Assembly (NCBI RefSeq): GCF_024166365.1
Contig: NC_064842.1
Location: forward strand, 17,455,001 to 17,519,000
Direction: 5' to 3'
From: Elephas maximus indicus
Lineage: Eukaryota; Chordata; Mammalia; Proboscidea; Elephantidae
Length of the DNA stretch: 64,000 nucleotides
This document shows, one piece after another, positions 33,600-44,649 of this stretch (position 1 is the stretch's first letter; each line of letters starts with the position of its first letter). The notes under the pieces are model-generated. The model was not told the DNA's origin, made no database searches, and saw nothing but the letters and a program-made list of their open reading frames with translations. A program made the position numbers and the translations under genes.

Positions 33600-33826
33600 A
33601 ACGGACAACAATTGGAAATTTTAGCACTTGATGTTTTCTCGCCGATTACGATAACCAGAAATTTTAATGCTAGTCTTCTACGGACAGGAGCTATTGACCG
33701 AAAACTAGTCTACAAAGACCTACCCATCAGTTACAATACTTGTGGAACTTGTGAATGCTAAAATGAAAACTGGCTCCTTTATACAATAAATGCAATCTCT
33801 TTCACCAAAAAAAGAAAGAAAGAAAT
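33600..33826 (+). pseudogene. Possible processed retrocopy in the last CNST intron
   Basis: A plus-strand frame is open from at least 33591 to a TAA at 33759-33761 (residues include NGQQLEILALDVFSP and RTGAIDRKLVYKD, ending CGTCEC). A short untranslated stretch follows, then AATAAA at 33785-33790 and, 16 bases later, an A-rich tail with G interruptions (33807-33826). A polyadenylation signal followed by an A tail inside an intron is the hallmark of a retrotransposed mRNA. The block keeps about five CpG dinucleotides, unlike nearby intron sequence. I do not recognise the parent gene, and no clear target-site duplication is visible. The longer open frame starting at 33420 runs antisense through the CNST exon, so its first part is meaningless. 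Confidence 0.4.
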
Positions 33827-35282
33827 AGAGAGCAGTAATTTTCTGACGTGCTCACAGCATTACTGTAGAGTATAAATGGTAACAGCACAATTATATAACA
33901 GCTTTGGAGTTCACATCATTGGACCGCCTTAAAGTCAATTTGATATTAAACAATAAAAATGTCCTTGCTGGGATTTCGTTTTCACCTTAGTAATAATTCA
34001 GTTTCATTCTTATATTGAAGAAAACAACTACCATTTGATTGAAAAGCTCATTCATAATTAAAGAAAAATAAAAAATATTTGGAAAAGACTAAAAAGTTGT
34101 GTAATCTGCAGCATGATGAGGGTGCACGGAAACCATTTTGGAAGGTAATTTGGCAGTAAGTGTTAGCATTTAAAAGTAATTGATCCTCCAAGCTGGGTCA
34201 CTTTTGAGTGTAAAAGAGAGTACTAACTGATACAACGTTGGGACAACAGGTATAAACTGTTATATATAAACATTAGCAATTTTTTTACATTGGTCACATG
34301 CTGAAATAATATTTTTGATATACTGGGCTAAATGAGATATACTATTAAAATTAATTTCACCTGTTTTCACTTTTTTAATGTGTTGACTATACAAAATTTT
34401 AAATCATATATGTAGCTCATGTTATATTTCTCTTGGACAGCATTGATTTAGGGGAAGAAGACCTGGATCTTTCAGTTAGATTTTGGTAGAAAGTGAGGTT
34501 TATGAAAACGCTGCATAAGCTATAGAGTTTAGGAAAAAACCTTCGCCATCGACAACCCTTTACATGAAGTTTTCTAATTCTCAAAATGAATTCATACACA
34601 TTATCTTCCATGGTCTTCAGCCCTCATGAGATATGTAGGACAGATAGTATTATTTTAAAGGTGATGAGACTGAATCTTCCACAAGTTAAGTGACTTGGTC
34701 CAAGATGAGGTAGCTCCTTAGGTAAAATAGGAGACTGTAAGTCCTAAATCAGGATTCCTCCCACTAAGCAACGTTTCAGTGCAAATTAGTGCTAAAAAAG
34801 AAGCCAGCGCTTTATCTGGAGAAGGCTATGATATTTACAAGCAAGGTGCAGAGTAAAATGAGGAGTTAGAAAATATTTCCAAGGCCTCCTACCAGCTTGG
34901 TATGGTAAAAACTTAGAAAACTCTACTATCACTTTGTCACACTTAGAATATCTATGTATTTATGTTGTTATTCTAACAATGCAGTTTTTTTTTTTTTTTT
35001 TTTAAATAAGCAGCAGCACAGACAGGTTTCTGGCTATATTCCATTTATCCTCATTCACTTAGGCCTTGGGGAAGCCTACTGCAACCGTGCCTCAAGGCAG
35101 CACCATTTGCTATATGCAACCACCTGAAGTATAAACCCAGGGGGAAAAAGTCAAACAACAGCAATAAACAGTGGTAAACTGCTGCTCTCGAGAGACACTG
35201 TTTTCCCTATAGAATCAAGAAGAGATCATCAAAAAGAATGTATTTGTAATGTAGAAATATTTTCCACACCAATAAAACCAAA
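33827..35282. other. CNST last intron, other sequence
   Basis: AT-rich. About 34640-34770 (gatgagactgaatcttccac, gttaagtgacttggtcca) looks like a minus-strand MIR. A T run lies at 34985-35003. About 34080-34190 may be an old L1 scrap. No exon recognised. Confidence 0.4.
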
Positions 35283-35372
35283 ACCAAAAACCAAACCCAC
35301 TGCCATCGAGTCGATTCTGACTCATAGCAACCCTGTAGGACAGAGTAGAACTGCCCCACAGTTTCCAAGGAG
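35283..35372 (-). mobile_element. AfroSINE, tail part only
   Basis: Plus-strand reading: aaccaaacccactgccatcg, agtcgattctgactcatagc, aaccctgtaggacagagtag, ccacagtttccaagg. The head is missing. Confidence 0.88.
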
Positions 35373-35715
35373 AGCCTGGAAAAAAGTATTAGTTGGCTAC
35401 TAAAAAAGACAAAAATAGTAGACTCACCAAGGGGGAAGAAAAGTGGTAAACAAGGGAACGGAAATGAGCTCTCAACTTTAAGGCCTATCTATGGGATAGG
35501 GAGGGCAGGAGTTGAATTTTGCAGCTTGCTTATTTGAGTAACTAACAAAATGCTTACAAACAGTTCAAGAGCTGATGATAGTTTGACTTTCTGTGTTTCT
35601 CTTATGGAAGACAAAGCAACTACAAGTTGTGTGATCAAGCTCTATAACATGCATGAAACCATTCTCCCAGCAAACACTGACTGTCAACTCTGCCAGACAG
35701 TGCTGAGCCGTTTAC

Positions 35716-35851
35716 CTTGATCCAAGTTATCATCTATTTCTTGGAACCTCACTCTTCGCTTAGATGGTTTCTGCTGCATTTGGGAAGGATGACTTCCTAC
35801 AGTATTATTCCTCTTCTTTAATATAGAGACCAATCCTTCAGCAGGAACAAC
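35716..35851 (-). CDS. CNST: CNST penultimate coding exon (PP1 docking motif)
   Basis: 136 nt, acceptor CTGTGACAG|G and donor CAAG|GTAAAC. It starts in phase 0 and ends after the first base of an Asp codon. It encodes VVPAEGLVSILKKRNNTVGS, then QMQQKPSKRRVRFQEIDDNL and DQ. RVRF, encoded at 35744-35755, fits the RVxF docking consensus for protein phosphatase 1, in line with the alias PPP1R64. Basic residues before it (KPSKR) and acidic residues after it (EIDD) are usual for working RVxF sites. The segment sits just before the membrane helix, on the cytosolic side, so it could place the phosphatase on trans-Golgi membranes (inference). The preceding intron is 12.4 kb and the following one 2.2 kb. 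Confidence 0.95.
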
Positions 35852-36435
35852 CTGTCACAGATTAGAAGAACCATCTGTTATATGACATTTTACATGGCAA
35901 TGTAAGACCATTGGACAGGTATTTGAGTTTATATTGTAGGTGTATCCAACTGCTATAGAAAAAAAAAATCACAATTAATCAACAAACTCTAAAAGAATAA
36001 AACTTTCACTTTCAGGCAGGTGGCTGTCAAATACACAAGTCTAAGACACTGATTCCTTTTCTAAACCCTTGACCCGACTGCAGGGGCAGGCAGGGTGATA
36101 CCACGTGTGGTGCGCTGGGAATCCGGGGGCCTCCTCTAACTTCCTTGCTTTGAAGCTTAACTTCCTGGTAGGTCATCTGTAAAATGACCACTTATGGCCC
36201 ATCTCTGCTTAGTCATCAGAGCTGGGTTTTCCTTAATAACAGAGGCTTATAATCCACCGCTGCTTTTTTTATTCAGCAGCAATTTTAAGAAATGAACATG
36301 TGAGGCTTCACAATGGGTGTTGTCCTCAGTTCCTCTGAGGAACCCTGAATTTACTTAAATAATGCTCGTCTGCTCAAAATATTTTAAGAGCTTCTCTTCT
36401 AGAACTTCTCTCAGAGCCAGTTTACTGGGGACAGA
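35852..36435. other. CNST intron, unclassified sequence
   Basis: No repeat or exon recognised between the penultimate coding exon and the Tigger element. A short A run lies at 35959-35967. Confidence 0.4.
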
Positions 36436-37182
36436 CACTCGATTCTCATTGCTCATGGTGGGTATGTTCAATAAAGCTGTGTGAACACTGAATTAGCACA
36501 TACGGAATCACTGCTCATAGGAGAAATACAGGGTTAGACTCCTGTGAACCTCTGGTCATAACATTTTCATCAACCAATTAATATATAACCCTGGTTTATG
36601 TGTGTTTCTGATTGAAGACACACATGTGCGTCTTTAGTATATATTGTTGATTCATTAGCATAGAACTCACAGCCAAGAGCACTGTAGCTCACGCCTGGAT
36701 GACGCTTATCTAACACATGTATTTTCTCTGTAAGGGACATCACAGCCTTCTTGTGCTTACCAACACTAGACAGCACTTGAGCACTATGCTTGGGGAACAT
36801 TTTAATCAGCTAAATCACCAAGAAAAAGCACAGACGTGTGAAAAGTGGGGCACTAAACAGACCACGAGGACATCTGTTTACAGAATTAGAGGGAAGACAA
36901 GAAGGAAGAGCATCCACTCGTTCACCCTTGGCTGGGAACACGTGCGTCACATTTTTCACCACTCTGTGCATGCCTGTAAGGAAACATGAAAGTGCAGCGA
37001 ATACAGAGTTTGAGCTTACAAATAAATTTTACTAAGTGGTTTACCAGCCACTCCTTGGAAACCCTCCGGGGCAGTTCTACTCTGTCCTATAGGGTTGCTG
37101 TGTGTCAGAATCTACTTGACAGCAACGGGTTTGGTTAGGTGAATTTGCAAATATGGAGTCCACAAATAATGAGGATCAACTG
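36436..37182 (-). mobile_element. Tigger-type (pogo) DNA transposon relic, split by an AfroSINE
   Basis: The left end cactcgattctcattgctca (36436) and the reverse complement of the right end, CAGTTGATCCTCATTATTTG (37182), form terminal inverted repeats. On the minus strand, 36800-36570 encodes a helix-turn-helix of the CENP-B/pogo kind: KKAVMSLTEKIHVLDKRHPG, then SYSALGCEFYANESTIYT. The rest of the transposase, including the DDE catalytic domain, is absent, so this is an internally deleted copy. An AfroSINE sits at 37033-37138. The expected TA target duplication is no longer visible. Confidence 0.75.
37033..37138 (+). mobile_element. AfroSINE, 5'-truncated
   Basis: Starts within the unit at taccagccactccttggaaa, then ccctccggggcagttctact, tagggttgctgtgtgtcaga, cttgacagcaacgggtttgg. 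It lies inside the Tigger relic. Confidence 0.88.
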
Positions 37183-37205
37183 AATTACCTGGTAGTATTT
37201 TTCAG

Positions 37206-37369
37206 AAATCCCGGTAGTGTAGTGGTTAGGTGCTACAGCTGCTAACCAAAAGGTCAGCAGTTTGAATCCACCAGGCACTCCTTGGAAACTCTATGGGACA
37301 GTTCCACTCTGTCCTGTAGGGTTACTATGAGTCAGAATCAACCTGACAGCAACGGATTAACGGGTTTAC
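37206..37369 (+). mobile_element. AfroSINE, short form
   Basis: Starts atcccggtagtgtagtggtt, then gctaaccaaaaggtcagc, tccttggaaactctatgg, tatgagtcagaatcaacctg, acagcaacgg. Confidence 0.92.
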
Positions 37370-37371
37370 AC

Positions 37372-37585
37372 AGTGGTCGGCAAGCTATGGCTGGCAGGCC
37401 AAAGGCGCACTGTCTATTTTTGTAATAAAATGTAACTGGTATATAACCAAGCCCATTCACCTATGTACTGTCTATAGCTGCTTTGGGGCCACAATGACAG
37501 AACTGAGTAGCTGCAACAGACTATATGATTCATAAAGCCTGAAATATTTACTATCTGGCTCTTTACAGAAAATATTTGCTGCCTT
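37372..37585. mobile_element. hAT-Charlie-type non-autonomous element
   Basis: Starts cagtggtcggcaagctatgg, contains ttcacctatgtactgtctat and gcctgaaatatttactatct, and ends ctttacagaaaatatttgct. It is a mammal-wide hAT element of about 210 bases. The precise family name is not certain. Confidence 0.65.
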
Positions 37586-40429
37586 ACACCTCTTCAATCT
37601 CCCGCCCTTACCCCTTTCTACGTTGCCTTCTGGTTTTCACTTAGGCCAACTCTCTCAAGCCTATTCCCCACTCCTTATTTTTTTAAAAAAAAAGGCAAAA
37701 AACCTTGCCATTTAGGAGCTAAGAGACTCCGAGGTGCAGAGAGAAAGAAAAGATCAGTTGGTAGAGCCAGGCTGGTAAGCTGGGGCCTTATGAAGGGCCC
37801 CTAAGTAGCAGACTGACTCATAGAAGTTAACTTGTGAGTTGCTGCTTGCCATAAGCTGCTGGTGATGACATAGGTGGGGCATTGTGGGCCTAACACTGCA
37901 GATGTCAGTGACTTGCTGAGGACTGCCTCTGATGTCACTTATCTGGTCGATGGCATAAAATACTTCACGTGATTTCCATTTTCAGCCAGCCATCTCTGAT
38001 AATGTGCTGTGCATAAATATTGCAGATTCTATTAGCTCTTTTTATAACTCCAGGCTTTTAGGGCTAAATAACTCAATACAGGCTTGGGCTTCCATGAACA
38101 TGGGTCTATGGAAACCATTATCTCAAAAAAAAAAATCAATAAGAAGTCAGCAATTTATTCTTTTTATAGGAAATATGAATTTCAGATGATCTCTGTGTTC
38201 TGAGAAAACTAAAGTACTTATGCGGACAAGAATAGCTTTTCAAATCTTCATTTAAAAAGTAGCAGGATCATTTAAGAGCCCCTTCGTATGATTATGCAAA
38301 AAATAAACATGATTTTCTAAGCACGTTGCTGAAACTGAAAAGGAAGGGTGTTCTAATAAGTTTGTAAGCGCAGGGCAATGGAAATTAGCTTTAATGAGTA
38401 TATTACTACTAAAGATGTATCACTGATACTCTATTTTTAACAAAAGGAAAAAAAATACGGGGTTTTCATAGATTCATTCACTATCTATTTTCTCCATAAA
38501 ATTAAGTCATACATTTACCAACGGTGAATTTAAACACCATGGAAGTTTTCAAGTTGCTTTAACTACTTAGAAAACAATCCTATAAAGAAGAGATCCCAGG
38601 AGGAGCCCCAGAGTGGCATTACTGTGAAATGCGTATCACTGTGATAGGAATCTGAACCCGTAAATTCTAGGAACAGATACAAATCATCAATCAGGAAACA
38701 CTGCAAGTACAAATAAATGGATATTGAAAGACTGAGAGAAACTACTGAGGTCATCAGGAACGGCACAGAGTGTGCCTCCTAGACCTAGAAGGTACTCCGA
38801 GCACAGCAGCTGTTAGACCCCTGCCTTAGCTCCTGCTCTGGAAGCCATGTTGTAAGGGGGTAGAAGACTTATCACGTGGCCCCCACCTTATTTGCTACAG
38901 ATGACAATAAACCTATACACTTCTTGAAAGCAAGAAGCAGCAGAGTATGAGAAATTACAGTTGGGTGGGATGGGCCAAAACTTTGCTTTGACCTCTCCAT
39001 TCCTTAATTCTTCAGTAAAAATCTAACACCACCCTGTATATATTTCCTTTTTCTTTTCTTTCTCACCAAAAACCTTTTGTTTAAGCAGGGCCTGCCCCAG
39101 TGACTGCTGTGAGGAAATATGTTCTTTCCAATATTTCCTTTCAGTCTTGCTCAGGGATCTTCTCTAGGTTTTTCTGTTTCTTTTGTATCTGCCCTTTGGT
39201 TACATTTGCTTATAGACGGAGGACGTGGGTGGTAGGGCCAAGGTTAAGCACAAGAGACGAAGCCATGGAGGAAACTCTCAGGAGGTAGGTGGGTATGGCA
39301 GACATGACAATTCGTCTGGTCTGTTTTTGGGAGGGTTTTGGGCAGAGGTCCTGGCACCTCTTCATAGCACAGAAGCTCCTACTTACCACATCAGAACAGC
39401 GAAACATAAAAATCTTAAGAAACAACTTTGGTAGAGTTTGTCCTAATTCTATGGTAGAAGGACAAGTGAGCCAAAAAGCATCACAGTCTTGGTTTAGGGT
39501 CTCACTCAAAAGCCTGCTAAGTGTTTCTAAATAAGTCGGAAAGTTGATTTAGGGCATACAGAAATGTGTCTCCTCCAAACTTCTCTAAAAGTCATTGTCC
39601 ATGTGTTTGTTTTTCTTTTTTTGATTGTTGCTGTTTTTTAACCCTAATGTCAGTATTAAAAGCTTAAGCATTTTAAAAATCTCAAAAGGTAAAGCTTTAA
39701 AACTAAATTTAGTTTGCCACTTCAATTACCAAAATCCTTCCTTACCCAAACAAAATATATCAAGCCCTTTCACTGAGAGCAAAAAGAATGTCTAAGCTAT
39801 AATTACATAATTGTTACTGGTGATACTCTATGAATAGCTGCAGAATTAAACAAAAGACTCCACCTGGCCTAGTCTTCCATATTGCAAATAAGTAGTTCTT
39901 CTAGTAACTCCCCTCAAACATCAATGATCACCTTAAATAGCATTTTAAGAATGAATTGGCTGTTTAAAAGCAAACAAAATTATTTTGCAACTCTACTGGC
40001 ATATTAAAACCTAACGTGACAAGGAAAACATTCAGAGGTATTGCTGCTTGAAATGCCTTCTCAAAAAAACTAAAGGGAAAATGCACACCAGATAATATTC
40101 CTTTGATGATATAGGCTTTACTCAAACCAGAACAACCTCAAAGTCAGGTAAATTTTGAACAAGAACACATGCTTGATTTCCAGCTAACTTCAGAATTAAC
40201 ATTCATACATCCTAAGAGTATATTATAAATACCTTGATGCCAGAGACTTCACTGAAGAAGCACATGCCAAACTAACCACTATCACTCTTTACTGAAGGAA
40301 TAATTGAGGTACTCTGCCTCCTTTAGATCTCGGTTCTATAATTACTGTAATTCAGTGAATGGGTACACTTTATGTAAGGACGTGGATATCATATGTCATA
40401 TTTAACCCTCACAATTCTCTTACAGACGT
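37586..40429. other. CNST intron, mostly unique sequence
   Basis: No exon or named repeat recognised. Contains an A/T run at 37678-37692 and an A run at 38125-38136. Several 60-100 codon open frames on both strands at 39.1-39.5 kb show no recognisable similarity. Confidence 0.4.
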
Positions 40430-40525
40430 ATATCAGCCCCATTTTACAGATGAAAAAACCAAGCACAGAGGACTTAAGTAACTTGCTTAAGCTTGTGGCA
40501 AAAGTGGCAGAGTTTGATTTGGTAC
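40430..40525 (-). repeat. MIR SINE fragment
   Basis: Contains cattttacagatgaaaaaac, cacagaggacttaagtaact, tgcttaagcttgtggc and gtggcagagtttgatttggt, the reverse complement of the MIR core. Confidence 0.75.
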
Positions 40526-40782
40526 CAGCTCGTGTTTCCTTGCTAAGGCAACAATTTGATAAATATAAAATAGGAAAAAGAAATGAAATGTCATGATATC
40601 TTCTCACTTTTTAACCCCCAGAAAACCGTTCAAATAGGTAGATTCCAAATCAGAACTCTTGATTCTCTTTCCCTCCAAAACTGCTCCTTGCCACCATATC
40701 TTGTATCTTATATGCTCAGTTTCTCCTTGAACAATATATTTTCAATTTAGGAATACATTTAACAAAAAAAAGGCATAGAAGT
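40526..40782. other. CNST intron, unclassified sequence
   Basis: No repeat or exon recognised. Confidence 0.35.
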
Positions 40783-41727
40783 TATACTCTGAAAATGACA
40801 AAACATTGTTGAAAGAAATTAAAGAAGAAATAAATGGAAAAGCATTGCATGTTCATGAACTGGAAGACTAAATATTGTTAAGGTTCCAATACTCCCCAAA
40901 TTGATCTACAGGTTCAACGTAATCCCTGTCAAAATCCCAGCTGACTTCTTTAAGTCAAGTGACAAGCTGATTCTAAAATTCGTAGGGAATTTCAAGGAAT
41001 CCAGAAAAGCCCAAAAAAAAAAAAAAAAAAAAAATCTCCAAAAAGAACAAAATACTTACACTTTCTGATTTCATAATTTTTACAAAGGAATGATAATCAA
41101 GACAGTGTGGTACTCGTACAAGGACAGACATATAGATCAATGGAATAGGTTTACGGTCCAATGATTTTCAATAAGGGTACTCAGACCACTCCATGGGGAA
41201 AGATCGTCTTTTCAACGAATGGTGCCGGAACAACTGGACAGCCACATGCAAAAGAATGAAGTTGAACCTCTACTCAATCATAAATAAAAATGAACTCAGG
41301 TGTCAACTGACGAATGAATAAACAAAATATGGTATAACCATACAATGGGCTATTATTTGGCCATAAAAAGGAATGAAGTACTGATATATGCTACAACATA
41401 AAAGGAACCTTGAAAACATGATCACTGAAAGAAACCGGTCACAAAAAACCACGTATTATATGTGTCCATTCATATGAAATGTCCAGAATAGGCAAACCTA
41501 TACAGACAGAAAGTAGATTAGTGGTTACTTATGGCTGGGGGCTTGGGAGAGGAAGGGAGTGATAGCTAAAGGATACAAGGTTTCTTTGTGAGGTGATGAA
41601 AAGTTCAACGATTTACTGTGGTGATGGTTCCACGTATCTTTGAATATACTAAAAATCACTGAATTGTATACTTTAAATGGGTGAACTGAATGGTATATGA
41701 ATTATATTTCAATAAAGCTATCAAAAA
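40783..41727 (+). mobile_element. Old L1 LINE, end of ORF2 and 3' UTR
   Basis: A decayed plus-strand L1. It contains ggttcaacgtaatccctgtc (the ORF2 region for the NAIPI-type motif), caagacagtgtggtactcgt, gatcaatggaataggtttac, tggtgccggaacaactggac, and the 3' UTR end ctgaattgtatactttaaat with gaattatatttcaataaagc. An A run at about 41011-41034 interrupts it. Confidence 0.85.
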
Positions 41728-42057
41728 TATATCTTACTATATTCACTGCTACTACCTGAATTCTATCCTTCAATATTTCTCACCTGAATAACTATGGTAA
41801 CTTTCTAACTGGTCTCCCTTCTTTGGTCCCTACGTCCCTATATTCTAGTTTCCATGAAGCACGTAGAATGCAAATAAGATCACATCACTCTCCTGGCTCA
41901 AAATCATGGATTTCCCCCCTGAAACTACAGCCTCCGGATGCTCTGTTAACCCAGAACTGAGACCACTCCTGAAGCCCACTCTTCAGACAAAGATTAGACA
42001 GGACTATAAAACAAAAAATAATACACGTTAGGCACAGGCTTCTCAGTTCAATCAGAT
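41728..42057. other. CNST intron, unclassified sequence
   Basis: Unique-looking sequence between an L1 end and an RTE end. Possibly part of an old repeat (gcacgtagaatgcaaataag), but I cannot classify it. Confidence 0.35.
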
Positions 42058-43166
42058 GTTGTTGTTGTTGTTAGGTGCCATCAAGTCAGTTCCGACTCAT
42101 AGCGACCCTATGCACAACAGAACGAAACACTGCCCAGTCCTGCACCATCCTTACAATCGTTGTTATGCTTGAGCTCATTGCTGCAGCCACTGTGTCAGTC
42201 CACCTCGTTGAGGGTCTTCCTGTTTTCCACTGACCCTGTACTCTGTCAAGCATGATGTCCTTCTCCAGGGACTGATGCCTCCTCACAACATGTCCAAAGT
42301 ATGTAAGACACAGCCTTGCCATCCTTGCTTCTAAGGAGCATTCTGGTTGTACTTCTCCCAAGACAGATATGTTCATTCTTTTGGCAGTCCATGGTATATT
42401 CAATATTCTTCGCCAACACCACAATTCAAAGGCGTCAACTCTTCTTCGGTCTTCCTTTTTCATTGTCCAGCTTTCACATGCATATGATGCGATTGAAAAT
42501 ACCATGGCTTGGGTCAGGTGCACCTTAGTCTTCAAGGTGACATCTTTGCTCTTCAACACTTTAAAGAGGGTCTTTGCAGCAGATTTTCCCAATGCAATGC
42601 GTCTTTTGATTTCTTGACTGCTGCTTCCATGGCTGTTGATTGTGGCTCCAAGTAAAATGAAATCCTTGACAACTTCAATCTTTTCTCCGTTTATCATGAT
42701 GTTGCTCATTGGTCCAGTTGTGAGGATTTTTGTTTTCTTTATGTTGAGGTGCAATCCATACTGAAGGCTGTGGTCTTTGATCTTCATTACCAAGTGCTTC
42801 AAGTCCTCTTCGCTTTCAGCATGCAAGGTTGTCCCATCTGCATAATGCAGGTTGTTAATGACTCTTCCTCCAATCCTGATGCCCTGTTCTTCTTCATATA
42901 GTCCAGCTTCTCAGATCATTTGCTCAGTGTACAGACTGAATAGGTATGGGGAAAGGATACAACCCTGACACACACCTTTCCTGACTTTAAACCACGAAGT
43001 ATCCCCTTGTTCTGTTCGAATGACTACCTCTTGCTCTATGTACAGGTTTCTTATGAGGACAATTAAGTGTTCTGAAATTCCCATTCTTCGCAATGTTATC
43101 AATAATGTGTTATGATCCACACAGTCTAATGCCTTTGCATAGTCAATACATAATACTCGATACAAT
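42058..43166 (-). mobile_element. RTE-clade LINE, 3' part, reverse transcriptase motif damaged
   Basis: The 3' end is a GTTGTTGTTGTT tail (42058-42071 on the plus strand). Reading the minus strand, 43165-42911 encodes part of the reverse transcriptase: LCIDYAKALDCVDHNTLLIT, GDTSWFKVRKGVCQGCILSP. 42826-42086 is an open run of 246 codons: ESEEDLKHLVMKIKDHSLQY, VVKDFILLGATINSHGSSSQ, KKEDRRRVDAFELWCWRRIL, FGHVVRRHQSLEKDIMLD. The catalytic box at 42844-42833 reads YADG instead of YADD, so the second metal-binding Asp is lost. A stop at 42913-42911 lies between the two segments. The best preserved RTE in the window, but not functional. Confidence 0.92.
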
Positions 43167-43396
43167 TAGATACAAGAGACCAAATGGGCAGCTCCTGTCC
43201 GGAGGCAGGATAAGAAGGCAGAAAGGGACAGCAACTAGTTGAATGGACACAGGGAACCCAGGGTGGAAAGGGGGACTGTGCTGTCATATTGTGGGGATTG
43301 CAACTAATGTCACAAAACAATACGTGTATAAATTTTTCTATGAGAAATTAACTTGAGCCGTAAACTTTCACCTAAAGCACAATTAAAAAAAAAAAA
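43167..43396 (+). mobile_element. L1 3' end, 5'-truncated
   Basis: The reverse complement of the 3' UTR end seen at 21.45-21.65, 54.72-54.92 and 55.74-55.92 kb: gggcagctcctgtccggagg, gtttgtcattttgtg-like modules, then cgtaaactttcacctaaagc and an A run at 43383-43396. It abuts the truncated 5' side of the RTE element with no spacer. Confidence 0.82.
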
Positions 43397-43867
43397 AAAT
43401 CACAGCTTCCCATCACGGTCTGAATTTACTTTCTGCCCCTTACCTTAGCCTACAAGGCCCGATATAACCTAGCTCTGGCTTCCCTCTTCCACCTGAACTT
43501 CCTGCGATGCTCCCCACTGTTCCGCTGTGTTGCAGTTGTGCTGGCCCTCCCGCTGCTCCGCCAATTGCACAGATGCCTTCCTTAACATCCTGGTTAAAAC
43601 AGCCTACGCTTCCACCCTGCCCACCAGTTCAGTCTCTCTGTATCTCCTTGCCCTGTTTAAATTTCTTCATAGCACTTACCAATACCTGAAACTATATTAT
43701 TTATTTTTATGTGGACTTGCTTATTATGTGTCTCTCCTTCTTTGAAAGTAAGCTTCATGACAGCAGACTTGATCTGTGTTCATTGGTATCTTCCCAGTGC
43801 CTAGAATATAGCAGGTGCTCAATAAACAGCCCAAAGACTGAATTAGTACATAGACAAGCAATTTATA
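43397..43867. other. CNST intron, unclassified sequence
   Basis: C/T-rich up to about 43660, then an old-repeat-like part (cctagaatatagcaggtgct, caataaac). The family is uncertain and no exon was recognised. Confidence 0.35.
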
Positions 43868-44076
43868 TATATATCCTGTTGTCGTTGACTCAATTCCGAC
43901 TCACAGCAACCCCAAAGGACAGGGTAAAATTGCCCTAGAGAGTTTTCAAGGTTGTAATCTTTACGGAAGCAGGCTGCCACATCTTTCTCCCGCAAAGCAG
44001 CTGGTGGGTTTGAACTGCTAACCTTTTGGTTAGCAGCCAAGTACATAATCACTTCACCACCAGGCTCCTTTATATA
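43868..44076 (-). mobile_element. AfroSINE, long form
   Basis: Plus-strand reading: ctgttgtcgttgactcaatt, ccgactcacagcaacccc, gaagcaggctgccacatctt, tctcccgcaaagcagctggt, ccttttggttagcagccaag, accaccaggctcctt. Confidence 0.92.
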
Positions 44077-44404
44077 TAGACAGAATAACATAGCTTTTCC
44101 TCTAAAATAATCAGAACTAAAATTGTTCTTAAAAATTATTTATTTTTCTAAGTGAACTGGAAAGAAAAAAAGCCTCATTGTGTATGGCTGTCTGTTACTC
44201 AGAGTGGTCTATGTTGGCTTTGGAGACAAAAAGATGCATTTAATAGGATCTCTCTCTATATATATTTTTTCTATCCTTAAGAAGTTGCAATTTAGTCTAG
44301 GAGAATAACAAGAGAACATTACAGTTGGAAAGGGCTTCAGGGGGAACGATGCTCAAGCCTGCCCTCATTTAAAACTCAGAATCGTTGAAAAGGAACAAAC
44401 ATTA
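44077..44404. other. CNST intron, unclassified sequence
   Basis: No repeat or exon recognised. Confidence 0.35.
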
Positions 44405-44640
44405 TGAATATCGGTGTTACAGATTGAATTGTGTCCCTTAAACTACGTGTTGTAAATCCTAACCTCTGGGCCTGTGGTTATCATCCCATTTGAGAATGGG
44501 TTTTCTTTGTCATGTTAATGAGGCAGGATTAGTGTAGGGTAGGTTCTGAGTCAATGCCTAAGCATCATAAGGTTGCATCATAAAGCCACCTTGAATTTGT
44601 ACAGCACATTTTTTCTCTCAAGTTTTGACGCTAGGTCCTC
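44405..44640 (+). mobile_element. MaLR-like LTR fragment, 5' part
   Basis: Begins tgttacagattgaattgtgt, the conserved start of MLT1-type LTRs and similar to the start of the LTR at 17.4-17.9 kb. It continues with cgtgttgtaaatcctaacct and catgttaatgaggcaggatt. The 3' LTR end (gactaagaca type) is not seen. Confidence 0.55.
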
Positions 44641-44649
44641 CCTCTGAGT

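Noticed and set aside
33420-33600. First half of the plus-strand open frame 33420-33761
   Set aside because: It is antisense to the CNST terminal exon. Only the part after about 33591 could belong to a retrocopy.
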